The notes: generated from the letters alone by a model not told the origin. DNA of 45,211 bases from an uncultured Bacteroidales bacterium (GCA_900539915.1 UQDU01000016.1:1-45211), one strand, 5' to 3'. Positions 14,700 through 23,095 are shown, numbered from the stretch's first letter. Translations and numbers: made by a program.

Positions 14700-16037
14700 A
14701 TGAATCTTAAAGCGGCAATCATACCGGCCATAGCCTCAGCACTCGCTCTGGCAGCCTGTGACGAAGACAACAACACCATCGGGTCATCACTCATAGAGGA
14801 TCAGGTGGAAGTGGTCAACTACACGGCTTCGGCTCCTACAGGCGTCTCTGTCAGAGATGCATCCATACAGTCACGCACCATAATGCAGCTGCTCGGACGG
14901 CTCTCGGCCAGTGACTACGGACGACTGGAGTCAGAGATATACACCCAGTATATGCCGGCTGTCAGCATCGACGAGAAATACAAAGGCAAGAAGCCCGACT
15001 CGACCATACTGCAGCTCGCCATGTACAGCACCGCCATGACCGGCGACTCGCTCGTGCCCATGGGCGTGACCGTCCACAAGCTCAACGGCCCCCTCCCCTC
15101 TCCGCTTTTCAGCGACCAGGACCTCTCGCAGTATGTCGACCCCACCCCCCTGACCTCGGCAGTCACAGTGCCGTCGGCCATCGGACTCAACAGCGACTCT
15201 CTGCTCAATCTGCCTGTGCGCTACCTGCGCGTCAAACTCCCCGACTCCTACGGCCAGAGCATCGCCGATGACTATGTCAACAATCCCGGACTGTTCAGAA
15301 ACCTGACCTCGTTCGTACAGAAATACCCGGGCTTCTATATCACCACCACTTTCGGCAGCGGACGTGTGATGCGTTTCCAGGCCAACAGCATACTGCTTTA
15401 CTACGGCAAGGACTCGTTCATGCCCATGGCAGTGTCACCCGAGGTGCTCAACGACAGCAAGATGTCATACACTCCGTCAAGCGCCATCTCCCAGCTTGCA
15501 GCCGACGGCAAAACGATACTCGTAGGTCCCATAGGCTACAATATCGAGATGACCTATCCGGCCACGGAACTGGTCAACCACTACCGCGCCAACACCGGCT
15601 CGCTTGCCGTGATTAACGCCGTCAAGATGTCAATCCCGGCCTCGACCATCGACAACCAGCTCGGCATACGCCCTCCCGGCTATCTGCTGATGGTGCTCAA
15701 GAGCAAGAAGGACGAGTTTTTCCGCAAGAACTCCATACCTGACAACGAGACATCATTCTACGCCGCATTCGGCGCGTCGACCAACACCTACGAGTTCTCT
15801 GACATGAGAGGTTACATCCGCTATCTGCTCGCCAAAGACGAAATCAAGCCCGAGGATATGGAATTTGTGCTCATGCCGGTCAATGTCACCACCGAGGACA
15901 TCCAGGACTATTACTACGGCACCACATCATACATCACCGATGTGTCGCCCTACGTAGGCGAACCGCGCATGGCCAAGCTCGACCTCGCCAATGCAAAAAT
16001 TACAATGACATATAGCAAACAATCGCTGAATAATTAG
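14700..16037 (+). CDS. DUF4270-family lipoprotein
   Basis: A 445-residue exported protein. Its N-terminus (hydrophobic IPAIASALALAAC, cysteine near residue 19, then DEDNNTIG) is a lipoprotein signal. The following GSSLIEDQVEVV start is typical of the DUF4270 family of Bacteroidetes. Function is unknown; these genes commonly sit next to the short glycogen-synthase-like gene, as here. The stop codon is immediately followed by the -7 element of the tRNA promoter. Confidence 0.85.
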   Translation: MNLKAAIIPAIASALALAACDEDNNTIGSSLIEDQVEVVNYTASAPTGVSVRDASIQSRTIMQLLGRLSASDYGRLESEIYTQYMPAVSIDEKYKGKKPDSTILQLAMYSTAMTGDSLVPMGVTVHKLNGPLPSPLFSDQDLSQYVDPTPLTSAVTVPSAIGLNSDSLLNLPVRYLRVKLPDSYGQSIADDYVNNPGLFRNLTSFVQKYPGFYITTTFGSGRVMRFQANSILLYYGKDSFMPMAVSPEVLNDSKMSYTPSSAISQLAADGKTILVGPIGYNIEMTYPATELVNHYRANTGSLAVINAVKMSIPASTIDNQLGIRPPGYLLMVLKSKKDEFFRKNSIPDNETSFYAAFGASTNTYEFSDMRGYIRYLLAKDEIKPEDMEFVLMPVNVTTEDIQDYYYGTTSYITDVSPYVGEPRMAKLDLANAKITMTYSKQSLNN

Positions 16038-16045
16038 TAACTTTG
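16038..16045 (+). promoter_or_regulatory. -7 element for tRNA-Thr
   Basis: TAACTTTG begins at the base after the DUF4270 stop codon and ends 11 bases before the tRNA. No TTTG stands at the expected -33 position, which would lie inside the coding sequence. Confidence 0.5.
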
Positions 16046-16056
16046 CACCACATCAA

Positions 16057-16132
16057 GCCGCAATAGCTCAGTCGGTAGAGCATTTCATTCGTAACGAAAA
16101 GGTCGTGGGTTCGAGTCCCACTCGCGGCTCCA
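16057..16132 (+). tRNA. tRNA-Thr, anticodon CGU
   Basis: A 76-base cloverleaf with encoded CCA. Acceptor 16057-16063/16122-16128, D stem GCTC/GAGC, anticodon loop TTCGTAA (anticodon CGT, reading ACG), and T stem GTGGG/CCCAC with TTCGAGT loop. Two positions do not pair: A6 against C67 in the acceptor and A31 against C39 at the base of the anticodon stem. Each would pair if the C were a T. The gene otherwise looks intact. Confidence 0.92.
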
Positions 16133-16139
16133 AAACAAC

Positions 16140-16180
16140 AAGTTGGAAATCAGTGTGTTATGACACTTGATTTCCAACTT
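16140..16180 (+). terminator. Intrinsic terminator after tRNA-Thr
   Basis: A 13-bp perfect stem (AAGTTGGAAATCA at 16140-16152, complement at 16168-16180) continues into GTGT/ACAC with one bulged base. The sequence after it is CTGTTTTAT. It begins eight bases after the tRNA. Confidence 0.8.
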
Positions 16181-16386
16181 CTGTTTTATAACATAGTCAC
16201 CCTCCTTGCCGAAATCACAGTTTTGAGACAAAAACGTCATAAAATCTTAAAAACACCTAAATTAATGGAGCATGCCGCATAGGCTGGCGAGGGTGCTAAA
16301 GATGTGTGCCTAATATGGAGGCGAATGGTGGGATGGGCAAGTTATAATAGAGGCCAAGCAACACTACGGTTTGTGTACCATCTTGT
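16181..16386. other. Gene-free spacer after tRNA-Thr
   Basis: No reading frame or structured element that I can support. The first half is AT-rich. Confidence 0.5.
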
Positions 16387-16423
16387 TAGGGGCATGCCAT
16401 GGCACAATGTCTCTAGTTTAAGG
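16387..16423. repeat. Fragment of the family A repeat
   Basis: TAGGGGCATGCCATGGCACAATGTCTC followed by a TAGTTTAAGGA edge matches the left part of family A elements (compare 4721-4747). Only one half-palindrome is present. It ends 13 bases before the CDF transporter stop codon. Confidence 0.6.
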
Positions 16424-16435
16424 AGGGAAACGCAT

Positions 16436-17380
16436 TTATGAGGGGAGGTCGGTGGGGGCGTCGCAGAGGTGGGTTTCGGCTTCTATGGTGCTGTGGGTTA
16501 TGCCGGCGGCTTTGACGGCTTCACGGACCTGTGTTATGACGCGGTCTATCTGGGAGAGGTCCCGGACCACTACGTGGACTGTCATGGCTGTGGAGGTGGT
16601 GCTCAGGGGCCAGATGTGGAGATGATGGTATTCGACCACACCGGGCACAGAGGCGATGATGCGCCCTACACGCTCTGGATCAATGTCCTTAGGCACTCCG
16701 TCGAGCACCAGACGCATGCTGTCGGTCAGCATGCTGTAGCTGCTCAGGGCTATGAGCAACGCCACTGCAATACCCACGATGGGGTCAATCAGAGTCCACC
16801 CGGTGAAATGGATGACGATACCACTGACCACGACCCCCACCGACACAAGCGCGTCGGCAGCCATGTGCATGAACGCCCCTTTGATATTAAGGTCATGGCG
16901 GCTGTCTTTAAGGAAAAGCCATGCCGTGATGCCGTTGATTATTACGCCAATACCCGCCACCCACGCAACTATGGTGCCGTCCACGCCCACAGGATGCAGC
17001 AGTTTGTCGACGCTCTCTATAACAATCAGGATTACAGCGACATAGAGGATGATGGAGTTGACCACCGAGGCCTGTATTGTAGCTTTGCTGTAGCCGTAGG
17101 TGTAACGTGACGTGGGAGCCTTCTGCGCCATCTTCAGAGCCAGCATGGCTATTACAAGCGATGCGACGTCGGACAGGTTGTGTCCGGCCTCAGACAGAAG
17201 CCCCATGGAGCCGGCAATCCAGCCAAACACAGCCTCTATGGCCACATAGGCAAGATTGAGGATGATGCCTAACTGAAACGCACGGTTGAGCCGGCGGCCG
17301 TCAGGAGTAGTGACGGCATGGATTTCGCCATGGTCGTGGTGGAGATGGCCATGGCTATGTGGATAATGGCTTTGTTCCAT
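16436..17380 (-). CDS. Cation diffusion facilitator metal exporter
   Basis: A 314-residue CDF transporter that probably exports zinc or a similar divalent metal by proton exchange. It has a His-rich N-terminal tail (SHYPHSHGHLHHDHGEIH), six transmembrane helices and a cytoplasmic ferredoxin-like domain (about 220-305). The transport site residues are H67 and D71 (HNLSD) in helix 2 and H172 and D176 (HMAAD) in helix 5, the HD-HD pattern of zinc exporters such as ZitB and CzcD. It starts 14 bases after the amidase gene and is likely co-transcribed with it. Confidence 0.92.
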   Translation of the reverse strand: MEQSHYPHSHGHLHHDHGEIHAVTTPDGRRLNRAFQLGIILNLAYVAIEAVFGWIAGSMGLLSEAGHNLSDVASLVIAMLALKMAQKAPTSRYTYGYSKATIQASVVNSIILYVAVILIVIESVDKLLHPVGVDGTIVAWVAGIGVIINGITAWLFLKDSRHDLNIKGAFMHMAADALVSVGVVVSGIVIHFTGWTLIDPIVGIAVALLIALSSYSMLTDSMRLVLDGVPKDIDPERVGRIIASVPGVVEYHHLHIWPLSTTSTAMTVHVVVRDLSQIDRVITQVREAVKAAGITHSTIEAETHLCDAPTDLPS

Positions 17381-17394
17381 ATCCTAACAACAAA

Positions 17395-18270
17395 TCAGTC
17401 GATGAAACGTCGGGTGAGCGGTCCGAAATTATCTATGCGGCGGTCACGCAGAAACGGCCACCAGCGGCGCACCTGTTCGCTGCGCTTCATATCCACGTCG
17501 ACTATCACCGAAGCCTCGCTGTCAGCAGGGGCACGGTAGAGCAGTTCGCCCTGCGGACCGGCCACAAAACTGCTGCCCCAGAACTGTATGCCTCCCGTCT
17601 GTCCCGACGGATCCGGCTCATACCCGACACGATTGACCGTAACGACAGGGATGCCGTTGGCCACGGCATGTCCGCGCTGCACGGTGGTCCACGCCTCGCG
17701 CTGACGCTCCTGTTCCTCCGGTGTATCTGTGCTTTCGAGGCCTATGGCAGTGGGATATATCAGCATCTCAGCCCCACGCAGAGCCATGAGACGCGCAGCC
17801 TCGGGATACCACTGGTCCCAGCAGACGAGCACCCCCAGACGCCCTACGGAAGTGTCGATAGGTACAAAATCAAGGTCGCCGGGAGTGAAATAAAATTTTT
17901 CGTAATATGCAGGGTCATCCGGTATGTGCATCTTGCGGTATTTGCCGGCCATAGAGCCGTCCTTGTCAAACACCACCGCCGTATTGTGGTACAGGCCAGG
18001 GGCACGCTTCTCAAAGAGCGATGTCACGAGCACAACCCCGGCCTCGCGTGCCAGACGGCTGTAAAACTCGGTGGCCTCACCGGGTATGGCCACAGCGAGG
18101 TCGAAATTGGCAGTATTCTCCTCCTGACAGAAATACAGCGAATCATGGAGCTCGCGGTTGACTATCAGCTCCGCACCTTCCGATGCGAGACGCCTCACCT
18201 CATCAGCGATGCGGCTACGGTTCTGAGCCACATCCCCTCTGTTAGACTGCTGTATGATACCTACTTTCAT
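17395..18270 (-). CDS. aguB: Carbon-nitrogen hydrolase, probable N-carbamoylputrescine amidase
   Basis: A 291-residue nitrilase-superfamily enzyme. Hydrolysis of N-carbamoylputrescine to putrescine is the best assignment from overall similarity and length. The Glu-Lys-Cys triad is E40 (NRELHDSLYF), K113 (YRKMHIPDD) and C150 (VCWDQWYPEA). The agmatine deiminase (aguA) that usually acts one step earlier is not in the window, so the substrate is less certain. Its ATG overlaps the rlmB TGA by four bases (18267-18270), pointing to translational coupling. Confidence 0.85.
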   Translation of the reverse strand: MKVGIIQQSNRGDVAQNRSRIADEVRRLASEGAELIVNRELHDSLYFCQEENTANFDLAVAIPGEATEFYSRLAREAGVVLVTSLFEKRAPGLYHNTAVVFDKDGSMAGKYRKMHIPDDPAYYEKFYFTPGDLDFVPIDTSVGRLGVLVCWDQWYPEAARLMALRGAEMLIYPTAIGLESTDTPEEQERQREAWTTVQRGHAVANGIPVVTVNRVGYEPDPSGQTGGIQFWGSSFVAGPQGELLYRAPADSEASVIVDVDMKRSEQVRRWWPFLRDRRIDNFGPLTRRFID

Positions 18271-19022
18271 ATTACTTCAAGATTTGCGTTAAGACGCTGG
18301 CGAACAACTTCATATATCATCACTCCGGCGGCGACAGACACATTGAGCGACTGGATTTTGCCCATGATAGGGATAGCCACCTGCGTGTCACACAGCCGCA
18401 ACACATTCTGGCTCACCCCGGTATCCTCGGCACCCATGACTATGGCCACAGGCGTATCGTAGGAGCCTTGGGTATAGTTGACCATAGCCTTCTCGGAAGC
18501 CGCCACTACCTGCACGCCGTTGTCCTTAAGGAAACGCACCGCCCAGGCTATGTCACGCTCGCGACACACCGGAATATGATTGAGCGCACCGGCCGAAGTC
18601 TTGACCGCATCGCCTCCCACGCCCACGCTATCGCGTTCGCCTATGACTATCGCATCCACGCCGGCACACTCACAGGTACGGGCTATGGCCCCGAAGTTAC
18701 GCACATCGGTCACTCCGTCGAGCACCACGATGAACGGCAAGATACCTGCCTCGTAAAGCTCAGGGACAAGATGTTCCAGCTTATGATATGTGACAGCCGA
18801 GAGCATCGCCACCACGCCCTGATGGTTCTTGCGCGTGATGCGGTTGATTTTCTCAACCGGGACACGCCTCATCACCACATGGTCACGCTTTATGACCTCA
18901 AGCAGTTCGCCGATGAGCGGACCGTTCAAGTCCTTGCTTATAAGCACCTTGTCAATGTCGCGTCCGGCCTCGATAGCCTCGATGACGGCGCGTATGCCGA
19001 ATATATAGTCTGTGGATTCCAT
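18267..19022 (-). CDS. rlmB: 23S rRNA (guanosine-2'-O-)-methyltransferase, TrmH/RlmB family
   Basis: A 251-residue SPOUT methyltransferase, expected to methylate the ribose of G2251 in 23S rRNA. The N-terminal substrate-binding domain (IFGIRAVIEAIEAGRDIDKVLIS, about 6-30) is followed by the SPOUT fold with its trefoil-knot signature (VAIVMGAEDTGVSQNVLRLCD, about 190-210, and IPIMGKIQSLNVSVAAGVMIYE, about 215-237). It heads a group with the amidase and CDF genes. A promoter overlapping the family B repeat lies just upstream. Confidence 0.88.
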   Translation of the reverse strand: MESTDYIFGIRAVIEAIEAGRDIDKVLISKDLNGPLIGELLEVIKRDHVVMRRVPVEKINRITRKNHQGVVAMLSAVTYHKLEHLVPELYEAGILPFIVVLDGVTDVRNFGAIARTCECAGVDAIVIGERDSVGVGGDAVKTSAGALNHIPVCRERDIAWAVRFLKDNGVQVVAASEKAMVNYTQGSYDTPVAIVMGAEDTGVSQNVLRLCDTQVAIPIMGKIQSLNVSVAAGVMIYEVVRQRLNANLEVI

Positions 19023-19035
19023 TCTGTTATTAAAA

Positions 19036-19068
19036 AAAATATAGTGGAAGTGTTACAAAACTGTCAAA
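19036..19068 (-). promoter_or_regulatory. Promoter of rlmB, partly built from a REPIN edge
   Basis: On the minus strand TTTG (19065-19068), 21 bases, then TATATTTT (19036-19043). The -33 element lies in the CAAATTGTAG edge of the family B repeat, so the repeat appears to have supplied half of the promoter. The -7 differs from consensus only at the last base. Confidence 0.6.
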
Positions 19069-19153
19069 TTGTAGGGCTGCACCATGGTGCAGCCGATATG
19101 GATAGACTGATTAGCAGTGTGTTGGCGGATGCACCGGGGTGCATCCCTACAAT
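19050..19153. repeat. REPIN-like element, family B, copy 2
   Basis: Two inverted GTAG-headed palindromes: GTAG at 19071-19074 with GGCTGCACCATGGTGCAGCC (19075-19094), and CTAC at 19147-19150 preceded by GGATGCACCGGGGTGCATCC (19127-19146). AAATTGTAGGG and its inverse CCCTACAATTT frame the pair. It lies between recN and rlmB. The layout is the same as family A with a different palindrome, as expected for REP doublets. The decayed copy at 5083-5176 confirms it is a dispersed repeat. Confidence 0.8.
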
Positions 19154-19186
19154 TTTCAGGCACTGAATCTTCTGCATCAGTCTACT

Positions 19187-20851
19187 CTACGACCTGTTAT
19201 TTAGGAGTGAGATGGCTGCCTGACGTGACTTCTCGTCAGTAGCCGAACCACTGAGCATCAATGAAAGTTCACCAACTCTCGCCTCTTCATCAAGGCAGAC
19301 TATATGGGTATGCGTGGCTGTGGCATCGTCCTCCTTGTACACCTTGTAGTGGCTGACACCCTTGGCCGCAACCTGGGGCAGATGCGTGATGGTGATTACC
19401 TGGATGTTTGAGGAAATGCCGCTCATCATCTCGCCCATGCGGCATGCCACATCGCCGCTCACGCCCGTATCAATCTCGTCAAAGATTATGGACGGAAGCT
19501 GCATATGGCTTGCTATCAACGATTTGAGCGAAAGCATCAGACGCGAGATTTCACCGCCTGAAGCCGTCTTGGCCACAGGCATAAGGGGCTGGTTTTTATT
19601 GAACGCAAAGAGAAACTCCACATTGTCAGCACCGGTATGCGAGATGTCAGCCGGAGAAACCCTTATCTCGCACTGGAGATTTTTCATGCCGAGAGGAGCC
19701 GCGGCCTCGCGAAGATCGGCAGCCAGACGGTCGGCAGCCTCCTTGCGGCTACGCGAGAGAGCGGCAGCTGCCTCCTTGACCAGAGCCATGGCACGACGGG
19801 CCTCTTTCTCGGCCGCAGCCACCTCCTCGTCGCCATTCTGTATGCTGTCAAGCCGCTGACCGAGAGTCTCCCGGAGGGCTATCAGCTCCTCCACGGTATC
19901 GACATGGTGGCGTGACTGCATGGAATATATGGCACTCAGACGCTCCTCTATCTCGCCGAGCTCACGTGGGTCGGCATCAAGCGAAGCTGCGACATCGCCG
20001 AGCGTCTCGACTATATCCTCCACCTCTATCTTGACAGATTCCAGACGACCGACGAGGTCATCACCGTCAGGCAGACGGTCAGCCACCATGCTGAGGTAAC
20101 GTATGGCCGCCGACACCCTTGAAGTCACGCTGTCATCATCGGTGTCAAGGTCAGAGAGCGCACCGTCAAGCGCACTGCTTATCTCCTGCGCATGGACGAG
20201 GACATCGCGGCGCTGCTCCAGCTCGGCCTGTTCACCTTTAACCAGCTTGAGTGCATCAAGCTGTTCATACTGATACCGCGTAAATTCCTCGTCATCACGG
20301 CCTTTGCGCAGATTCTCGCGCAGAGCGCGGAGCTTGCGCATGGCATCGCGGAGCACCTTGTAACGGCGTGAATACTCGTTGAGCCGGGCGGCATTGCCAG
20401 CCATATTGTCAATCACGCTCAACTGAAATGCAGGGTCAGCAAGAAGCAGATTCTGATGCTGCGAATGGATGTCGACAAGCATCATCGCCAGTTCCCTGAG
20501 CTGGCTGACAGTCACAGGAGTATCGTTGATGAAGGTACGCGAGCGGCCTGTAGGAGTCAGCTCGCGGCGCAATATGCACTCCGAGTCGTCCCAGTCTATA
20601 TCGTTGGCCTCGCAAAACCGCCGCGCCGAATCCACGTCGGCAGCCTTGAATGTCGCTTCGATGACACTCTTGGCATCCTTGTGGCTGACAGCGCGACTGT
20701 CAGCACGGGCACCGAGAATCAGCGACAGCGCACCGAGCATGATGCTCTTGCCCGCGCCGGTCTCGCCGGTGATGACGTTCATGCCCGGACCGAAAGCGAC
20801 ATCTACATCGTCAATGAGAGCGTAATTGGTTATATGTAAGCGAGATAACAT
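19187..20851 (-). CDS. recN: DNA repair protein RecN
   Basis: SMC-like ATPase acting early in double-strand-break repair. Walker A is GETGAGKS at residues 29-36. The signature and Walker B region (TASGGEISRLMLSLKS, LPSIIFDEIDTGVSG, about 425-465) is near the C-terminus. Long coiled-coil arms fill about 160-370. The 554-residue length is normal. It lies 26 bases downstream of the porD-like gene at the end of the dnaN group. Confidence 0.96.
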   Translation of the reverse strand: MLSRLHITNYALIDDVDVAFGPGMNVITGETGAGKSIMLGALSLILGARADSRAVSHKDAKSVIEATFKAADVDSARRFCEANDIDWDDSECILRRELTPTGRSRTFINDTPVTVSQLRELAMMLVDIHSQHQNLLLADPAFQLSVIDNMAGNAARLNEYSRRYKVLRDAMRKLRALRENLRKGRDDEEFTRYQYEQLDALKLVKGEQAELEQRRDVLVHAQEISSALDGALSDLDTDDDSVTSRVSAAIRYLSMVADRLPDGDDLVGRLESVKIEVEDIVETLGDVAASLDADPRELGEIEERLSAIYSMQSRHHVDTVEELIALRETLGQRLDSIQNGDEEVAAAEKEARRAMALVKEAAAALSRSRKEAADRLAADLREAAAPLGMKNLQCEIRVSPADISHTGADNVEFLFAFNKNQPLMPVAKTASGGEISRLMLSLKSLIASHMQLPSIIFDEIDTGVSGDVACRMGEMMSGISSNIQVITITHLPQVAAKGVSHYKVYKEDDATATHTHIVCLDEEARVGELSLMLSGSATDEKSRQAAISLLNNRS

Positions 20852-20877
20852 TTAGGGTGGATGATGGTTGAGGAGGT

Positions 20878-21801
20878 TTAGTTATTGACTTTGTTGGTGC
20901 CGTTTTTGAGCATCTCAAGCTTTTGGGTCTCTGTGGGATACAGCTTTCGCATGAGATCATAGACCGTCTTGCGCTCGGTATCGGACGATTTAGTGTAGAT
21001 ATTGACTATCTCGTCAAATTTCGCATCCTCAAAAAGGGTCAGCCCGACACTCATCGGCGACACCTTGTGCACTTTGTCAAGAATGTCAAGCGACTGCGTG
21101 ATATTGGCCCTGCCTTTGTCAGGGCTGACGGTCATCTCATCGAGTCCCTTGCGATGGTAGGCGTAATTGAGGTCACGCAGCTCGGCAGTGGACGGCTGGG
21201 TGAATGCGGCAAGCACGGCCGCACGGTTTTTGGTATCGCCAAATGATTTCCATCCCTCGGCTTCCTGGCTCTGGGCAAGCTGGACGATATTATTGACGAT
21301 ATCCCAGAACGGCTGTCCGCCCCGCGGAGCAAACGAATCAAAGTCCATCGCGAGTACGAGATAGGCGTAATAGTCGAGCAGAGCCGTCAGGTCAGAGTCC
21401 CAGTCATTCTCCACATGGTTGAGCCGCTGTCCGCTTTCAAACGGGAAACTCACCTTGGTATCGTGGTAATTGAGCACCGTGGTAGGATATGAGGCATTGA
21501 AAACCGGGCGCGACGACTGTATCTGTATGTCACACTTTATAGTCCCGTCCTTGACCTCCTGGATGTTGATATTCAGGCGGCAGTTGATACGCTCGTTGGT
21601 GGCAATCTGCGCTGACGAAAACTTTGTATCGTTCATGTAGCTCTTGATGGTCTCCTGAAGCTCCGTGAAGATGTCGTTTTCGGTGGATATGTTGTTAGTG
21701 TTGAGTTGCACATCGCATATAAGTTCCTGTGCCGTGGCCGCCGATGGGGCGCATATCGCAGCAGTCATTATCGCGATGAGGAGGAGAAAGCGTGTAAGCA
21801 T
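20878..21801 (-). CDS. porD: DUF4835 / PorD-like type IX secretion-associated protein
   Basis: A 307-residue exported protein with signal peptide (about residues 1-25, ending ATAQE). The mature start ELICDVQLNTNNI, the FTELQETIKSYMNDTKFS stretch and the YYAYLVLAMDFDSFAPRGGQPFWDI segment are characteristic of DUF4835, the family that includes PorD of the type IX secretion system. In Bacteroidales it is commonly found with coaBC and recN, as here. Whether this organism uses type IX secretion cannot be told from the window, so the symbol is tentative. Confidence 0.8.
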   Translation of the reverse strand: MLTRFLLLIAIMTAAICAPSAATAQELICDVQLNTNNISTENDIFTELQETIKSYMNDTKFSSAQIATNERINCRLNINIQEVKDGTIKCDIQIQSSRPVFNASYPTTVLNYHDTKVSFPFESGQRLNHVENDWDSDLTALLDYYAYLVLAMDFDSFAPRGGQPFWDIVNNIVQLAQSQEAEGWKSFGDTKNRAAVLAAFTQPSTAELRDLNYAYHRKGLDEMTVSPDKGRANITQSLDILDKVHKVSPMSVGLTLFEDAKFDEIVNIYTKSSDTERKTVYDLMRKLYPTETQKLEMLKNGTNKVNN

Positions 21802-21818
21802 TGCTTAAAACGGTTATG

Positions 21819-23081
21819 TCAATCGTGGTTATTTGCGCCATACGACGCAACGGCATCGAGGATGTCGGCGGCCACCTCATCCTTGGATTTGAGGGGATAT
21901 GACTCCTTGTGACCGTCAGCCGATATTATCGTCACCTTGTTAGTGTCAGTACCGAATCCGGCTCCGGCATCTTTGAGCGAGTTGACCACTATCATGTCGA
22001 GGTTTTTGCGCCGCAGCTTGCCTGCACCGTTGGCATCGGCGTTGTCAGTCTCCAGAGCAAATCCCACAAGCACCTGGTCATCGCGCTTGCGCTTGCCGAG
22101 CGTGGCAGCGATGTCCGGATTCTTGACCAGAGCTATTGACGGCATATCGTCGGTCTCGCGCTTGATTTTGTGGTCAACATAGGTAGCCGGGGCATAATCA
22201 GCCACAGCGGCACACATTATGGCTATGTCGCAGTCATCAAACACGCTCTCACAGGCAGCAAGCATCTCGCGTGCGCTCTCTACCCTGACCACATCCACCG
22301 AAGGCATGTCAAGCGTCAGGCTCACAGGACCGCTGACAAGCGTCACCTCCGCGCCGCGTGATGCCGCCTCACGGGCCAAGGCATAGCCCATGCGCCCGGT
22401 GCTGTAGTTGCCGATAAACCTCACCGGGTCAATCTTCTCGTAGGTAGGGCCGGCGGTTATCAGCACCCTTTTGCCCCTGAGGCTGTCGTCGGGCCGAGAG
22501 GCATCCGTGCGGTTTCTGAAGAAATCTGCCAGATATGCCACTATATTCTCCGGCTCCTCCATGCGTCCCTTACCTATGAGATGGCTTGCAAGCTCCCCTT
22601 CGGCCGGCTCGATGATATGGTTGCCGTAGGAGCGGAGCATGGAGATATTGCGGACGGTAGACGGATGAGCCATCATGTCGAGATCCATTGCCGGAGCGAC
22701 AAACACCGGAGCCTTGGCCGACAGATATGTAGTGACAAGCATGTTGTCAGCGATACCATTGGCCATCTTGCCTATGGTCGAGGCAGTGGCCGGAGCTATC
22801 ACCATGGCATCAGCCCACAGACCGAGATCCACATGGCTGTGCCACTCGCCGGTGTTGGCAGTGAAGAACTCCGTTATCACCGGTTTGCCCGACAGAGTGG
22901 AGAGTGTGACCGGCGTGATGAACTCGCGTCCGGCCGGAGTCATGACAACCTGCACCTCGGCACCCTGCTTGACCAGCAGACGCACCAGTGAGGCCGACTT
23001 ATAGGCAGCGATGCCGCCGCATATGCCGAGTATTATATGTTTGCCATGCAGAGGCGCATCAGAGAGATTGTCTACAGCCAT
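21819..23081 (-). CDS. coaBC: Bifunctional phosphopantothenoylcysteine decarboxylase/synthetase
   Basis: Two steps of coenzyme A synthesis. The N-terminal flavoprotein decarboxylase (CoaC, about 1-185) has GICGGIAAYKSA and the catalytic histidine H83 in SHVDLG. The C-terminal synthetase (CoaB, about 190-420) has ITAGPTYEKIDPVRFIGNYSTG and the KNPDI asparagine that forms the acyl-cytidylate. The position of the E. coli catalytic cysteine (ACG...GRM) reads ASHLIGKGRM here, serine at 166. I chose the ATG at 23081, 14 bases after the exonuclease stop; a longer frame to 23216 would overlap that gene by 120 bases. Confidence 0.92.
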   Translation of the reverse strand: MAVDNLSDAPLHGKHIILGICGGIAAYKSASLVRLLVKQGAEVQVVMTPAGREFITPVTLSTLSGKPVITEFFTANTGEWHSHVDLGLWADAMVIAPATASTIGKMANGIADNMLVTTYLSAKAPVFVAPAMDLDMMAHPSTVRNISMLRSYGNHIIEPAEGELASHLIGKGRMEEPENIVAYLADFFRNRTDASRPDDSLRGKRVLITAGPTYEKIDPVRFIGNYSTGRMGYALAREAASRGAEVTLVSGPVSLTLDMPSVDVVRVESAREMLAACESVFDDCDIAIMCAAVADYAPATYVDHKIKRETDDMPSIALVKNPDIAATLGKRKRDDQVLVGFALETDNADANGAGKLRRKNLDMIVVNSLKDAGAGFGTDTNKVTIISADGHKESYPLKSKDEVAADILDAVASYGANNHD

Positions 23082-23095
23082 GGGCGATGATGTTT

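Noticed and set aside
17359..18462. Plus-strand reading frame of 367 codons opposite the amidase and rlmB
   Set aside because: Overlaps two genes with clear catalytic motifs and has no family resemblance.
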